From positions 11,919 through 75,918 of the forward strand of contig DASUOH010000046.1 of NCBI GenBank assembly GCA_036276735.1: a stretch of DNA of 64,000 nt, written 5' to 3'. Positions 39,030 to 47,854 of this stretch are shown here, one piece after another. Both the position numbers and the translations under genes were made by a program. Position 1 is the first letter of the stretch, and every line of letters begins with the position of its first letter. Source of the stretch: VRUE01 sp036276735. Lineage in GTDB: Bacteria; Actinomycetota; Thermoleophilia; Solirubrobacterales; 70-9. The notes under the pieces are model-generated. The model made no database searches, was not told the DNA's origin, and saw only the letters and a list, made by a program, of their open reading frames with translations.

Positions 39030-40585
39030 GAGCCGACGAGCTCCCTTGCCCGCAGCGCCAGCCAGAACTCGATCCGGTCGTGGGCGTGGCTGAGGTCGCG
39101 CCCGGTCAGGTCTTCGACTTTGCGCATCCGGTAGCGCAGCGTGTGGCGGTGGCAATAGACCTGGCGCGCCGCCCGCTCCCACTGGCCGTTCTGCTCGATG
39201 AAGGCCTCGAGCGAGCGCAGCAACTCGCCGCCGTACTCCTCGTCGCCCGCCTCGATCGGTCCCAGCACGCTGTCGCAGTAGAGCTTCAGCGCCTCGGCGT
39301 CCTGGATCGAGAGCAGCAGCGTGTAGGCGCCGAGATCGCGCCACGAGGCGACCTCGGGCGCGTCGCCGTCGGCGAAGGCGGTGGCCTCCAGCGCGCAGCG
39401 CGCCTCGTGGAAGGAGCGCCGCAGCTGCTCGGGCGGGGCCGGCCGGCTCGCAGCCGCCCGAACCGAGCCACGCTCTTTGGCGAGGGCGCGGCGGGCCTCG
39501 GCGGCAAGGTCGATCGGGTCGCGGTCGGCGGTGTCGACGACCGCGCAGAGCAGCTCCCGACCGCCTGCGGCGTGCGGCGCCACCACAGCGGGGCAGGCAT
39601 CGGCGGCCAGAGCCCGCTCCAAAGCCGGCTCGACCGCAGCAGGGTCGCCGACGTCGAAGACGAGAACCGCCGCCTCCTCGCCGATGCCGAAGGGCTCCAA
39701 CCGGCGGCGCAGCTCGGAAGGGTCGAGCCGACCGCCGAGGGCGCCGGCGAGGACGTCGCCGGCAAGGCGGCGCTCGGTCTCGCGGGCGACGCGGCGGCGC
39801 ATCAGCTCCAACGCCACCACCGCCACGGCCTGCTGCAGGATCAGCCGCTCGAAGTCGCCGAGTCCGCCGGAGTCGCGCACGACGACTACCCAGGCCTGCG
39901 GCGGGCCGCCGCCGGGGGAGATCACCGGATGGGCGAGCGCGCGACCCGCGACGGCCGGATGGGTCGGCACGAACGGATGGCCGTCGCGGGTGTGGGACAG
40001 CGCTTCCTCCCTGATCGCGTTGATCGCCTCGGGGGCGAGCTGGCGGCGGAAGTCGCGCCCGGCCAGCCGCTCGCCGCGGTTGTTGAGGATCGCAACGGTG
40101 CCGCCGACCGCCGAGGAGATCGTCGCGACGATCTCCTCCAGGCCGCGCTCTTCCAGCACCAGCCGCTCGAGCCGCCGCTGCACGGCGATGCCGCGCTGCA
40201 GCACCTCGTACTGCTCGTTGACAAGGCGGGCGAAGGCCTTCTCGGTGATCGCGATGAACGGCGTCGAGTAGGGGATCTCGAAAAGCGGGAAGTCCTGAGC
40301 GAGTGCCTCGTCAACCATCGCTTTCGGCAGCTTTTTATGGCTGAAGCCGGTGCCGAGGCCAAGCCCCGCGAGGTTGTGCTCGGCCAGCAGCCTGATGTAG
40401 TCGCGCTGCTTTGGTGTGGTGTCGAGGGGGATGCCGGTGGTCAGCATCAGCTCTCCGCCCGAGAGCCACGGAGTCGGGTCCTCGAGCTCGGAGATGTGGA
40501 CCCAGCGCACAGGCGACTCGGCCGAGTCGATGCCGGCAGCGAGCTCCAGCTCGAGCTCAGCCAGCAGGCTCTGGACGGTCAGCAC
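39026..40585 (-). CDS. PucR-family transcriptional regulator
   Basis: 519 residues from a GTG start. N-terminal PucR domain (MLTVQSLLAELELELAAG, LSGGELMLTTG, LGLGTGFSHKKLP), a GAF-like middle (ISSAVGGTVAILNNRG), a GGDEF-like central region, and the C-terminal helix-turn-helix with VYCHRHTLRYRMRKVEDLTG. PucR proteins activate purine, amine or amino acid catabolic genes. It is embedded in the operon it probably controls, 6 bp after the aminotransferase. Confidence 0.92.
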   Translation of the reverse strand: MLTVQSLLAELELELAAGIDSAESPVRWVHISELEDPTPWLSGGELMLTTGIPLDTTPKQRDYIRLLAEHNLAGLGLGTGFSHKKLPKAMVDEALAQDFPLFEIPYSTPFIAITEKAFARLVNEQYEVLQRGIAVQRRLERLVLEERGLEEIVATISSAVGGTVAILNNRGERLAGRDFRRQLAPEAINAIREEALSHTRDGHPFVPTHPAVAGRALAHPVISPGGGPPQAWVVVVRDSGGLGDFERLILQQAVAVVALELMRRRVARETERRLAGDVLAGALGGRLDPSELRRRLEPFGIGEEAAVLVFDVGDPAAVEPALERALAADACPAVVAPHAAGGRELLCAVVDTADRDPIDLAAEARRALAKERGSVRAAASRPAPPEQLRRSFHEARCALEATAFADGDAPEVASWRDLGAYTLLLSIQDAEALKLYCDSVLGPIEAGDEEYGGELLRSLEAFIEQNGQWERAARQVYCHRHTLRYRMRKVEDLTGRDLSHAHDRIEFWLALRARELVGS

Positions 40586-40591
40586 CGGCGC

Positions 40592-41977
40592 CTACCCGTT
40601 GACCCGGCTCCAGGCGTCCGTGAGGACGCCGCGCAGGACGTCGTGGATCTCTTCGAACTGCGGCGTGTCGGCAATCAGTGGCGGCGCCAGCTGGATCACC
40701 GGGTCGCCGCGGTCGTCCGCCCGGCAGATCAGGCCGCGGCGGTAGAGCTCGCCGGAGAGGAAGCCGCGCAGCAGATCCTCGGACTCCTCGCCGTCGAAGC
40801 TCTCCTTGGTCTCCTTGTCCTTGACCAGCTCGATCGCGTGGAAGTAACCGGCGCCGCGCACGTCGCCGACGATCGGCAGGTCGCGCAGCGACTCCAGCAT
40901 CGCGCGGAACTCGCCCTCCTTGGCGTGAACGTGGCCGGGGAGGTCCTCCTCCTCGAAGGCGTCGAGGTTGGCCATCGCGACCGCCGCCGCCACCGGGTGG
41001 CCGGCGAAGGTGAAGCCGTGGGCAAAGGAGGCGTCCCCCTGCATGAAGGGCTCGGCGACCCGATCCGACGCGACAACGCCGCCCATCGGGGCGTAGGCCG
41101 AGGTGAGCGCCTTGGCGATCGTGATCAGGTCCGGCTGGTAGCCGTAGCGCTCGCAGCCGAACCAGTGGCCGAGCCGCCCCCAGGCGCAGATCACCTCGTC
41201 GGAGATCAGCAGCACGTCGTGGCGGTCGCAGATCTCGCGCACCCGCTGGAAGTAGCCCTCGGGGGGGACGAGGCAGCCGCCCGCGTTCTGGACCGGCTCG
41301 AGGATCACCGCGGCGACCGTTTCGGGGCCCTCGAAGACGATCCGCTCCTCGATCGCGTCCGCCGCCCAGAGCGGATCGCGGTCCTCGGGCCAGCGGTAGA
41401 GGTTGGTGTTGGGGACGTGGCAGCCACCCGGCACCAGCGGCTCGAACTGGTAGCGCAGGTCGGTGATGCCGGTCGCCGACAGCGCCCCCAGCGAGGTGCC
41501 GTGGTAGGCGATCTCCCGCGCTATCACCTTGTGCTTCTGGCCTTTGCCGTGCATGCGGTGGAAGTTGCGGGCCAGCTTCAGGGCCGACTCGACCGCCTCC
41601 GAGCCGCCCGAGGTGAAGAAGACACGGTTGAGGTCGCCGGGCGCCAGCGAAGCGATCCGCGCCGCCAGCTCGATCGCGCGCGGGTGGGCGTAGCTCCACA
41701 GCGTGTAGAAGTCAAGCTCTTCCATCTGCCGCGCCGCGGCCTCGGCGAGCGCGGCGCGGCCGTGACCGCCGTTGACGCAGAAGAGGGCCGAGAGGCCGTC
41801 GAGGTAGCGATTGCCGTGGTCGTCGTAGACGTAGCACCCCTCGCCGCGCACGATGATCGGGATCTCGGCGCCGGCCCCATATGCGCCCATGCGCGAGAAG
41901 TGCATCCAGAGATGTCGCCTGGCCAGCTCCTGGAGGTCGGTGGTTACCGCTCCGCTCGTCTGCGAGGCAATGGCCAT
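40592..41977 (-). CDS. Class III aminotransferase (putrescine/beta-alanine-pyruvate type)
   Basis: 461 residues. GGSEAVESALKLARNF, ISDEVICAWGRLGHWFG (PLP Asp), and the Schiff-base Lys in LITIAKALTSAYAPMGGV. The HLWMHFSRM N-terminus is typical of putrescine-pyruvate (SpuC-like) and omega-amino acid transaminases. It would turn putrescine plus pyruvate into 4-aminobutanal plus alanine, feeding the neighbouring ALDH and Ald. A clear AGAGAGGAG ribosome binding site precedes the ATG, unlike the leaderless genes. Confidence 0.9.
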   Translation of the reverse strand: MAIASQTSGAVTTDLQELARRHLWMHFSRMGAYGAGAEIPIIVRGEGCYVYDDHGNRYLDGLSALFCVNGGHGRAALAEAAARQMEELDFYTLWSYAHPRAIELAARIASLAPGDLNRVFFTSGGSEAVESALKLARNFHRMHGKGQKHKVIAREIAYHGTSLGALSATGITDLRYQFEPLVPGGCHVPNTNLYRWPEDRDPLWAADAIEERIVFEGPETVAAVILEPVQNAGGCLVPPEGYFQRVREICDRHDVLLISDEVICAWGRLGHWFGCERYGYQPDLITIAKALTSAYAPMGGVVASDRVAEPFMQGDASFAHGFTFAGHPVAAAVAMANLDAFEEEDLPGHVHAKEGEFRAMLESLRDLPIVGDVRGAGYFHAIELVKDKETKESFDGEESEDLLRGFLSGELYRRGLICRADDRGDPVIQLAPPLIADTPQFEEIHDVLRGVLTDAWSRVNG

Positions 41978-42005
41978 GCGTATGCTCCTCTCTTGCTACG
42001 ACGTT

Positions 42006-42155
42006 CTGGACAAAGCTAGAGTGCGTTTCTCCGCTTTGCAATGGTCGCGTCGTCAAGGACTTAGCTATTGATTGTACGACCTGGACATAGTCGGCCCCTC
42101 GCTTTGGTGACCGCGCCCCTTGTAAAGCCGCCGCTTCGGACATACCGTCTGGACA
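42006..42155. promoter_or_regulatory. Three CTGGACA direct repeats in a divergent promoter region
   Basis: CTGGACA occurs at 42006, 42081 and 42149, each preceded by T or C and spaced 75 and 68 bp apart, between the divergent aminotransferase operon and the pot operon. It is a candidate binding site for PucR or another regulator of both units. Confidence 0.45.
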
Positions 42156-42192
42156 GACGACTCCACCGAGGCGGGCAAGGTCGACGGAGGAG

Positions 42193-43332
42193 GTGAAAGC
42201 CACGGTTCCGAGCGTCGAGCTGGAGAGGGTTACTAAGCGCTTCGACGACGTGGTCGCCGTGGACGGCGTCGACCTGGAGCTTGGCCGTGGCGAGTTCTTC
42301 ACGCTGCTCGGCCCGAGCGGCTGCGGCAAGACGACGACGCTGCGGATGATCGCCGGCTTCGAGCGCCCCAGCGAGGGCCGTGTCCGGATCGAGGGGGCCG
42401 ACGTCGCCGACCTGCCGCCGCACCGGCGCCCCACCAACACCGTCTTCCAGAGCTACGCGCTCTTCCCCCACCTCAACGTCGAGGACAACGTCGCCTACGG
42501 CCTCAAGCGCAAGAAGGTGCCGAAGGCCGAGATCCGCGAGCGGGTAGCGTCGGAGCTCGACCGGGTCGGCCTGGCGGCCGAGGCGAGGCGGCGCCCGGCA
42601 CAGCTTTCCGGCGGCCAGCAGCAGCGGGTGGCTCTGGCCCGCGCCCTCGTCAACCTGCCGAAGGTGCTGCTCCTCGACGAGCCGCTCGGCGCCCTTGACC
42701 TGAAGCTGCGCAAGGGCCTGCAGGTCGAGCTGAAGCGGATCCAGCGCGAGGTCGGGATCACCTTCGTCTACGTCACCCACGACCAGGAGGAGGCGCTGAC
42801 GATGAGTGACCGGATCGCGGTGATGAACCGTGGCCGGATCGAGCAGGTGGCGACGCCGGAGGAAGTCTACGAGCGGCCCGCCACCGCCTTCGTCGCCGGC
42901 TTCATCGGCGTCTCCAACCTGATGCCCGCGGTGGTCTCCGGTCCCGGCGAGGTGCGGCTCGACCACGGTCCGTCCGTTGCCGTGGCCCCCGACGGTCTGG
43001 CCCCGGGGCAGCGCTGCCACGCCGTCGTCCGTCCCGAGAAGCTGCGGATCGAGCTGCTCGACGCCGCCGCGAGCGTCTCCCCCAACGGGGACGCGCCACG
43101 GGTCGAGGGCACGGTCGAGAGCTCCCTCTACCTCGGCACCACGACGCAGGTCGTGGTCGACCTCGGTGACGGCGTGCGAATGACGGTCCTGGTTCCCAAT
43201 GCCAGCGAGGCAGAGCGCCAGCGATTGCCGGGCGGCGGCGCCCGGGTAGCGCTGAGCTGGGATCCGGAGCACATGCATCTGGTCCAGGAGAGCCCGCAAC
43301 TACAGAGAGGTGAGATGGATGAGGATTCGTGA
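42193..43332 (+). CDS. potA: Spermidine/putrescine ABC transporter ATP-binding protein
   Basis: 379 residues from a GTG with GGAGGAGG just upstream. Walker A GPSGCGKTT, Q loop NTVFQSYALFPHL, signature LSGGQQQRVALARALV, Walker B LLLDEPLGALD, switch VTHDQEEALTMSD, and a C-terminal TOBE domain. It energises the PotBC importer. It opens the potADBC-mmsA operon and overlaps potD by 14 bp. Confidence 0.94.
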   Translation: MKATVPSVELERVTKRFDDVVAVDGVDLELGRGEFFTLLGPSGCGKTTTLRMIAGFERPSEGRVRIEGADVADLPPHRRPTNTVFQSYALFPHLNVEDNVAYGLKRKKVPKAEIRERVASELDRVGLAAEARRRPAQLSGGQQQRVALARALVNLPKVLLLDEPLGALDLKLRKGLQVELKRIQREVGITFVYVTHDQEEALTMSDRIAVMNRGRIEQVATPEEVYERPATAFVAGFIGVSNLMPAVVSGPGEVRLDHGPSVAVAPDGLAPGQRCHAVVRPEKLRIELLDAAASVSPNGDAPRVEGTVESSLYLGTTTQVVVDLGDGVRMTVLVPNASEAERQRLPGGGARVALSWDPEHMHLVQESPQLQRGEMDEDS

Positions 43333-44452
43333 CTCCAGGCTGATCGTGGCGCTGGCGACGTTCGTCCTCGCCCTGGCCCTCGCGGCCTGCGGCGACGACA
43401 CCGTGGGCGGCGGCGGCAACTCCGACGACGTGCAAACCGCAAAAGCGGGTCAGGCGACCGGGCAGCTGACCATCTCCAACTGGCCCGGATACATCGACCC
43501 CGGCGCCAAAGGCACGGTCGCCGAGTTCGAAGACGAGACCGGCGTCAAAGTCAACTACATCGAGGACATCAACTCGAACGACAGCTTCTTCGGCAAGCTG
43601 CAGCCGCAGCTGGAACAGGGCGAATCGGGCGGCCGCGACCTCTTCGTCGTCGCCGATTACATGGCGGAACAGATGTACGACCTCGGCTACCTGCAGGAGT
43701 TCAACCAAGACGACCTGCCGACGGTCTTCAAAACTCTCTTGCCGAGCCTCGAGAGCCCGTCTTTCGACCCGGAGCGAAAGTTCTCCGTGCCGTGGCAAGG
43801 GGGCATGACCGGGCTCTGGGTCGACACCGCCAAGGCGCCTGAGATCCGCTCGATCAACGATCTCTTCGACCCGAAATACAAGGGCAAAGTGACGATGCTG
43901 GAAGAACTTCGGGAAACCCCGGCGCTGGTGATGCTCGCCGAAGGGGTCGACCCGGCCGAGGCCAGCGCCGACGAATGGCTAAAGGCGATCGACAAGATCA
44001 AGGCGGCCGCCGACTCCGGTCAGATCAGGAAATTCACCGGCAACGAGTACACCGAGGACCTGACTGCGGGAAACATCGTCGCCGCAATCGGCTGGTCGGG
44101 CGACGCCTCGATCATCGAAAACGAGAACGCCGAATGGCGGATGCCGACCGAGGGTTGCACGGAGTGGATGGAAAACATGGTGATCCCGGTGGGTGCCCCG
44201 AACACCGCCGCGGCGCTCACCTGGATGGACTTCGTCTACCGGCCGGAGGTGGCGGCTGACATCACCGAATACGTCGAATACATCTCCCCGGTGGAGGGCG
44301 TCAAAGACATCCTCAAAAAACGGGGCTCGGAGCTGGCGGAAAGCGAGATCGTCTTCCCAACCGAGGAGTTCACCCGCGACTGCACCGGCCAGATCACGCC
44401 ACCCGACTTCGAACGGGTCAACGAGGCCTGGCAGGACGTCCTGACCGGGTGA
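43319..44452 (+). CDS. potD: Polyamine-type ABC transporter substrate-binding lipoprotein
   Basis: 377 residues. The signal peptide ends in a lipobox, LALAACGDD, so the protein is lipid-anchored outside the membrane. The mature part matches PotD/spermidine-binding proteins (NWPGYIDPGAKGTVAEFEDE, VPWQGGMTGLWVDT, GWSGDASII). ATG 43319 is preferred over the in-frame GTG at 43310 because it leaves GAGAGG as ribosome binding site. Confidence 0.92.
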   Translation: MRIRDSRLIVALATFVLALALAACGDDTVGGGGNSDDVQTAKAGQATGQLTISNWPGYIDPGAKGTVAEFEDETGVKVNYIEDINSNDSFFGKLQPQLEQGESGGRDLFVVADYMAEQMYDLGYLQEFNQDDLPTVFKTLLPSLESPSFDPERKFSVPWQGGMTGLWVDTAKAPEIRSINDLFDPKYKGKVTMLEELRETPALVMLAEGVDPAEASADEWLKAIDKIKAAADSGQIRKFTGNEYTEDLTAGNIVAAIGWSGDASIIENENAEWRMPTEGCTEWMENMVIPVGAPNTAAALTWMDFVYRPEVAADITEYVEYISPVEGVKDILKKRGSELAESEIVFPTEEFTRDCTGQITPPDFERVNEAWQDVLTG

Positions 44453-44456
44453 TCGC

Positions 44457-45329
44457 ATGGGCCTGAAGCAGCGCCTGGTCCCGTATTGGCTCTTGGGACC
44501 GGGCCTGCTCTGGCTGATCATCTTCTTCGTCGTGCCCATGTACTTCATGGGCGAACTGGCGCTGCGCTCGGGGTCGCTGACCACCGGTTTCACCTTCGAC
44601 TGGGCGTGGTCGAACTTCCCCGACTCCCTGTCGGGACACGGTGACCAGGTCGTGCGCTCGTTCTTATACGCGGGCGTCGCGACCCTGCTTGCGCTCTTGA
44701 TCGCCTACCCCCTCGCCTACGCGATCGCCTTCCGGGCCGGGCGCTTCAAGGTGCTGCTGCTGTTCGCGGTGATCGCGCCGTTCTTCACCACCTACCTGAT
44801 TCGCACGATCGCCTGGAAAACGATCCTCAGCGACGACAGCCCGATCGTCGGCGTGCTCCAGACCCTGGCGCTGGTTCCCCAGGACGGACGGGTGCTTGCG
44901 ACCTCCGGCGCGGTGATCGCCGGCCTCACCTACAACTTCCTCCCCTTCATGGTCCTGCCGCTCTACGCCAACCTGGAGCGGCTCGACCTGCGGCTGGTCG
45001 AGGCGGCTAAGGACCTCTACTCCTCCTCGCGCCAGGCCTTTCTTCGCGTCACCCTGCCGCTGACCATGCCGGGCATCGTCGCCGGCGTCCTGCTGACCTT
45101 CATCCCCGCTTTCGGCGACTACATCAACGCCCAGCTGCTCGGCGGGACGCAGCAGGCGATGATCGGCAACGTCATCCAGTCGCTCTACCTCAACCAGCGC
45201 AACTACCCCGAGGCTGCGGCCCTCTCCTTCCTGATGATGGCGCTGATCCTCGCCGTCGTCACCATCTACATCCGCTTCGCGGGCACCGGGGCCTTCATGG
45301 GCGACGAGGACGAGCGGAGGGCAACCTGA
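44457..45329 (+). CDS. potB: Polyamine-type ABC transporter permease
   Basis: 290 residues with six predicted membrane segments, starting with LLGPGLLWLIIFFVVPMYFM. The EAA loop for ATPase contact is EAAKDLYSSSRQAFLRVTLP. The pair with PotC forms the channel. Starts 4 bp after potD; its stop overlaps the next start as TGATG. Confidence 0.93.
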   Translation: MGLKQRLVPYWLLGPGLLWLIIFFVVPMYFMGELALRSGSLTTGFTFDWAWSNFPDSLSGHGDQVVRSFLYAGVATLLALLIAYPLAYAIAFRAGRFKVLLLFAVIAPFFTTYLIRTIAWKTILSDDSPIVGVLQTLALVPQDGRVLATSGAVIAGLTYNFLPFMVLPLYANLERLDLRLVEAAKDLYSSSRQAFLRVTLPLTMPGIVAGVLLTFIPAFGDYINAQLLGGTQQAMIGNVIQSLYLNQRNYPEAAALSFLMMALILAVVTIYIRFAGTGAFMGDEDERRAT

Positions 45330-46198
45330 TGGCGGGCGCCTGGCAATGGCTGCGCCGCAACGCGCTGCCGCTCTACGCGGCGCTCGCCGTCACCTACATG
45401 CTTATCCCGATCGTCGTCATCGCGGTCTTCTCGTTCGGCGAGACGCCGAAAGACAAACTGACCTTTGGCCTCGACGACGGCTTCACGCTCGAGTACTGGG
45501 AGTCCGTCTTCTCGGTGCCGGAGCTGAACGACTCGCTGATGACGAGCCTGCGGTTGGCCGCGTTCTCGACTCTGATTTCGACCGCTATCGGCACCCTGAT
45601 GGCGATCGCCCTGGTGCGTCACCGATTCGTCGGTCAGCGCGTAGCCAACCTCCTGATCGTGATCCCGATGGCGACGCCCGAGGTCGTGATCGGCGCCTCG
45701 CTGCTCTCGATGTTCATCTACTACACGTTCGCGCTCGGCTTCACGACGCTGCTGCTGGCCCACGTGATGTTCTCGATCAGCTTCGTGGTGGTTGTCGTGC
45801 GCTCGCGGCTAATCGGCTTCGACCGCCACCTCGAGGAGGCCGCCGCCGACCTCGGCGCGACCCCGCTGACGTCCTTCCGGACGGTGACGCTGCCGCTGCT
45901 GGCGCCGGGCGTGATCGCGGCGGCGCTGCTCGCCTTCGCCCTCTCGATCGACGACTTCGTGATCTCGAACTTCAACTCGGGGACCACCGTGACCTTCCCG
46001 CTCTACGTATACGGGGTCAGCCTGCGCGGCATCCCGGTGCAGGTGAATGCGCTGGCGACGCTGCTCTTCCTCGTCGCGGTGATCGCGGTCGCACTCGTCC
46101 TGTGGCAGCAGCGGCGCGCCGAGCGCTTGGCCGCGGTCCGCCCCGAGCGCGAACCGGCGCCGCCGATTCCGGCCCCTCCGGCCCAGGCGACGACGTGA
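45329..46198 (+). CDS. potC: Polyamine-type ABC transporter permease
   Basis: 289 residues, six membrane segments (YMLIPIVVIAVFSFGETP first). The EAA loop is EEAAADLGATPLTSFRTVTL, and DDFVISNFNSG is typical of PotC. The C-terminal tail is Pro/Glu/Arg-rich. Its stop shares one base with the mmsA start. Confidence 0.93.
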   Translation: MAGAWQWLRRNALPLYAALAVTYMLIPIVVIAVFSFGETPKDKLTFGLDDGFTLEYWESVFSVPELNDSLMTSLRLAAFSTLISTAIGTLMAIALVRHRFVGQRVANLLIVIPMATPEVVIGASLLSMFIYYTFALGFTTLLLAHVMFSISFVVVVVRSRLIGFDRHLEEAAADLGATPLTSFRTVTLPLLAPGVIAAALLAFALSIDDFVISNFNSGTTVTFPLYVYGVSLRGIPVQVNALATLLFLVAVIAVALVLWQQRRAERLAAVRPEREPAPPIPAPPAQATT

Positions 46199-47658
46199 TG
46201 GCCGCGCGGACGGAGACCGCGACCCTGCCCAACTACGTCGGCGGCGCCTGGCAGCCGGTCGAGGAGGTCGAGACGCTGGAGGACGTCGATCCGGCGAGCG
46301 GCGAGGTGGCCGCGCTGGTGCCGCTGAGCGAGGCGCGGCACGTCCGCGAAGCGGTCGAGGCGGCGCGCGGCGCGCAGGCGGCGTGGCGGGTCGTCGCGCC
46401 GCAGCGCCGGGCGCGCGCCGTGCTGGCGCTGCGCGACGAGCTGCTGCGGCGTCGCGCCGAGCTGACCGCGATGGTGACGGCCGACATGGGCAAGACGCTC
46501 GAGGACGCCGACGGTGAGGTCGGGCGCGGCATCGAGTCGGTCGAGTCGGCGGCGGCGATCCCGCACCTGATGAAGGGCGAGACGCTGGAGGGGGTGGCAC
46601 GGGGCGTCGACGTCGAGATGGTGCGCCAGCCGGTCGGCGTCGTCGCGGCGATCACGCCGTTCAACTTCCCGGCGATGATCCCGCTCTGGTTCCTCCCCTA
46701 CGCGATCGCCTGCGGCAACGCGTTCATCCTCAAGCCCTCCGAGCAGGACCCGCGGCCGGCGGCGCTGATCGTGGAGATGGTCGACGCCGTCGAGGAGATC
46801 CCGGCCGGGGTCGTCAACCTCGTCCACGGCGGCCGCGAGGCGGTCACCGCGATCCTCGACGACCCCGGCATCGACGCGATCTCCTTCGTCGGCCAGGCGA
46901 AGACGGCGCGGTTCGTCGCCGAACGGGCGACGGCGAGCGGCAAGCGCGTGCAGGCGCTGGGCGGGGCGAAGAACTCACTCGTGGTGATGCCTGACGCCGA
47001 CCTCGAGCAGGCGATGCCGGCGATCATGGGCTCGGCCTTCGGCGCCGCCGGACAGCGCTGCCTGGCGGGATCGGTGTGCGTCGTGGTCGGCGACGAGGCA
47101 CGACGTGCGGAGGTGCACAAGGCGCTGGTCGCCGCGGCCGGCCGGCTCGCGGTAGGCGACGGCGCCGCTCGCGACACCGACGTCTGCCCGATGGTCTCCG
47201 CCGAGGCCCACGACCGGGTCGAAGAGGCGATCGAAGCGGCCGAGCGCAACGGCGCCGAGCTGCTGCTCGACGGGCGTGGTACGTCCAACCGCGCCGGCAC
47301 TGTGCTGGGGCCGACTGTGGCGGTCGCCTCATTGGAGTCCGAGCTGGCGCGCGAGGAGCAGTTCGGGCCGCTGTTGACCCTCGTCGACGCCGACGACCTC
47401 GACGCGGCGCTCGACTTCCTCAACGGCTCGCGCTATGGCAACGCGGGCGCGATCTTCACCCGCTCGGGTGAGGCGGCACGGCGCTACCGCTACGGGGCGC
47501 AGGCCGGCATGCTCGGCGTCAACGTCGGCGTGCCGGCGCCGGTCGCGTGGTTTCCGTTTGCTGGGTGGAAGGACTCGATGGACGGCGACCTGCACGCGAA
47601 CGGGATGGATGCGGTCGACTTCTACACGCGGAAGAAGGTCGTTACGAGTCGTTGGTGA
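46198..47658 (+). CDS. mmsA: CoA-acylating (methyl)malonate-semialdehyde dehydrogenase-like
   Basis: 486 residues. ALDH superfamily with MmsA-specific features: ITPFNFPAMIPLWFLPYAIA, LGGAKNSLVVMPDAD (Asn, no catalytic Glu, as in MmsA), AAGQRCLAGSVCV (catalytic Cys), and a C-terminal VGVPAPVAWFPFAGWKDSMD. MmsA makes acyl-CoA from semialdehydes without water activation. In this operon a beta-alanine-derived malonate semialdehyde is a plausible substrate, which would finish spermidine-type catabolism. Confidence 0.88.
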   Translation: MAARTETATLPNYVGGAWQPVEEVETLEDVDPASGEVAALVPLSEARHVREAVEAARGAQAAWRVVAPQRRARAVLALRDELLRRRAELTAMVTADMGKTLEDADGEVGRGIESVESAAAIPHLMKGETLEGVARGVDVEMVRQPVGVVAAITPFNFPAMIPLWFLPYAIACGNAFILKPSEQDPRPAALIVEMVDAVEEIPAGVVNLVHGGREAVTAILDDPGIDAISFVGQAKTARFVAERATASGKRVQALGGAKNSLVVMPDADLEQAMPAIMGSAFGAAGQRCLAGSVCVVVGDEARRAEVHKALVAAAGRLAVGDGAARDTDVCPMVSAEAHDRVEEAIEAAERNGAELLLDGRGTSNRAGTVLGPTVAVASLESELAREEQFGPLLTLVDADDLDAALDFLNGSRYGNAGAIFTRSGEAARRYRYGAQAGMLGVNVGVPAPVAWFPFAGWKDSMDGDLHANGMDAVDFYTRKKVVTSRW

Positions 47659-47664
47659 GAGGCC

Positions 47665-47795
47665 GGGTCGAGTGATGGCCGGCGGAGCCCATGTTCGCTC
47701 GCTGCGCTCGCTCACTATGTGTGTGGCGGCTTCGCCGCCAAGGATCACTCGCCGGTGCGCCGCTTCGCGAGGCTCCGCCGGCCATCACTCGACCC
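47665..47795. repeat. 25-bp perfect inverted repeat with nested hairpins
   Basis: GGGTCGAGTGATGGCCGGCG continues to GAGCC at 47689, and its exact complement is at 47771-47795. The loop holds smaller hairpins (GGCGGCTTCGCCGCC, GCGAGCGCAGCGAGC-like). It lies between convergent stops and can form a cruciform or a strong bidirectional terminator. Confidence 0.75.
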
Positions 47796-47806
47796 GCCCG
47801 TCAACG

Positions 47807-47848
47807 CATCCGACATTGACCACACCTGAGGGGGGTCAATGTCGGATG
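47807..47848. repeat. Palindromic element family C, intergenic copy
   Basis: CATCCGACATTGACC and its complement flank a 12-nt loop. The same arms recur inside the flavoprotein gene at 48621-48664. Confidence 0.75.
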
Positions 47849-47854
47849 GGCGGG

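Noticed and set aside
39080..42019. 979-residue plus-strand open frame
   Set aside because: It covers three well-supported minus-strand genes (PucR, aminotransferase and part of ald); a long antisense frame is expected at this GC content.
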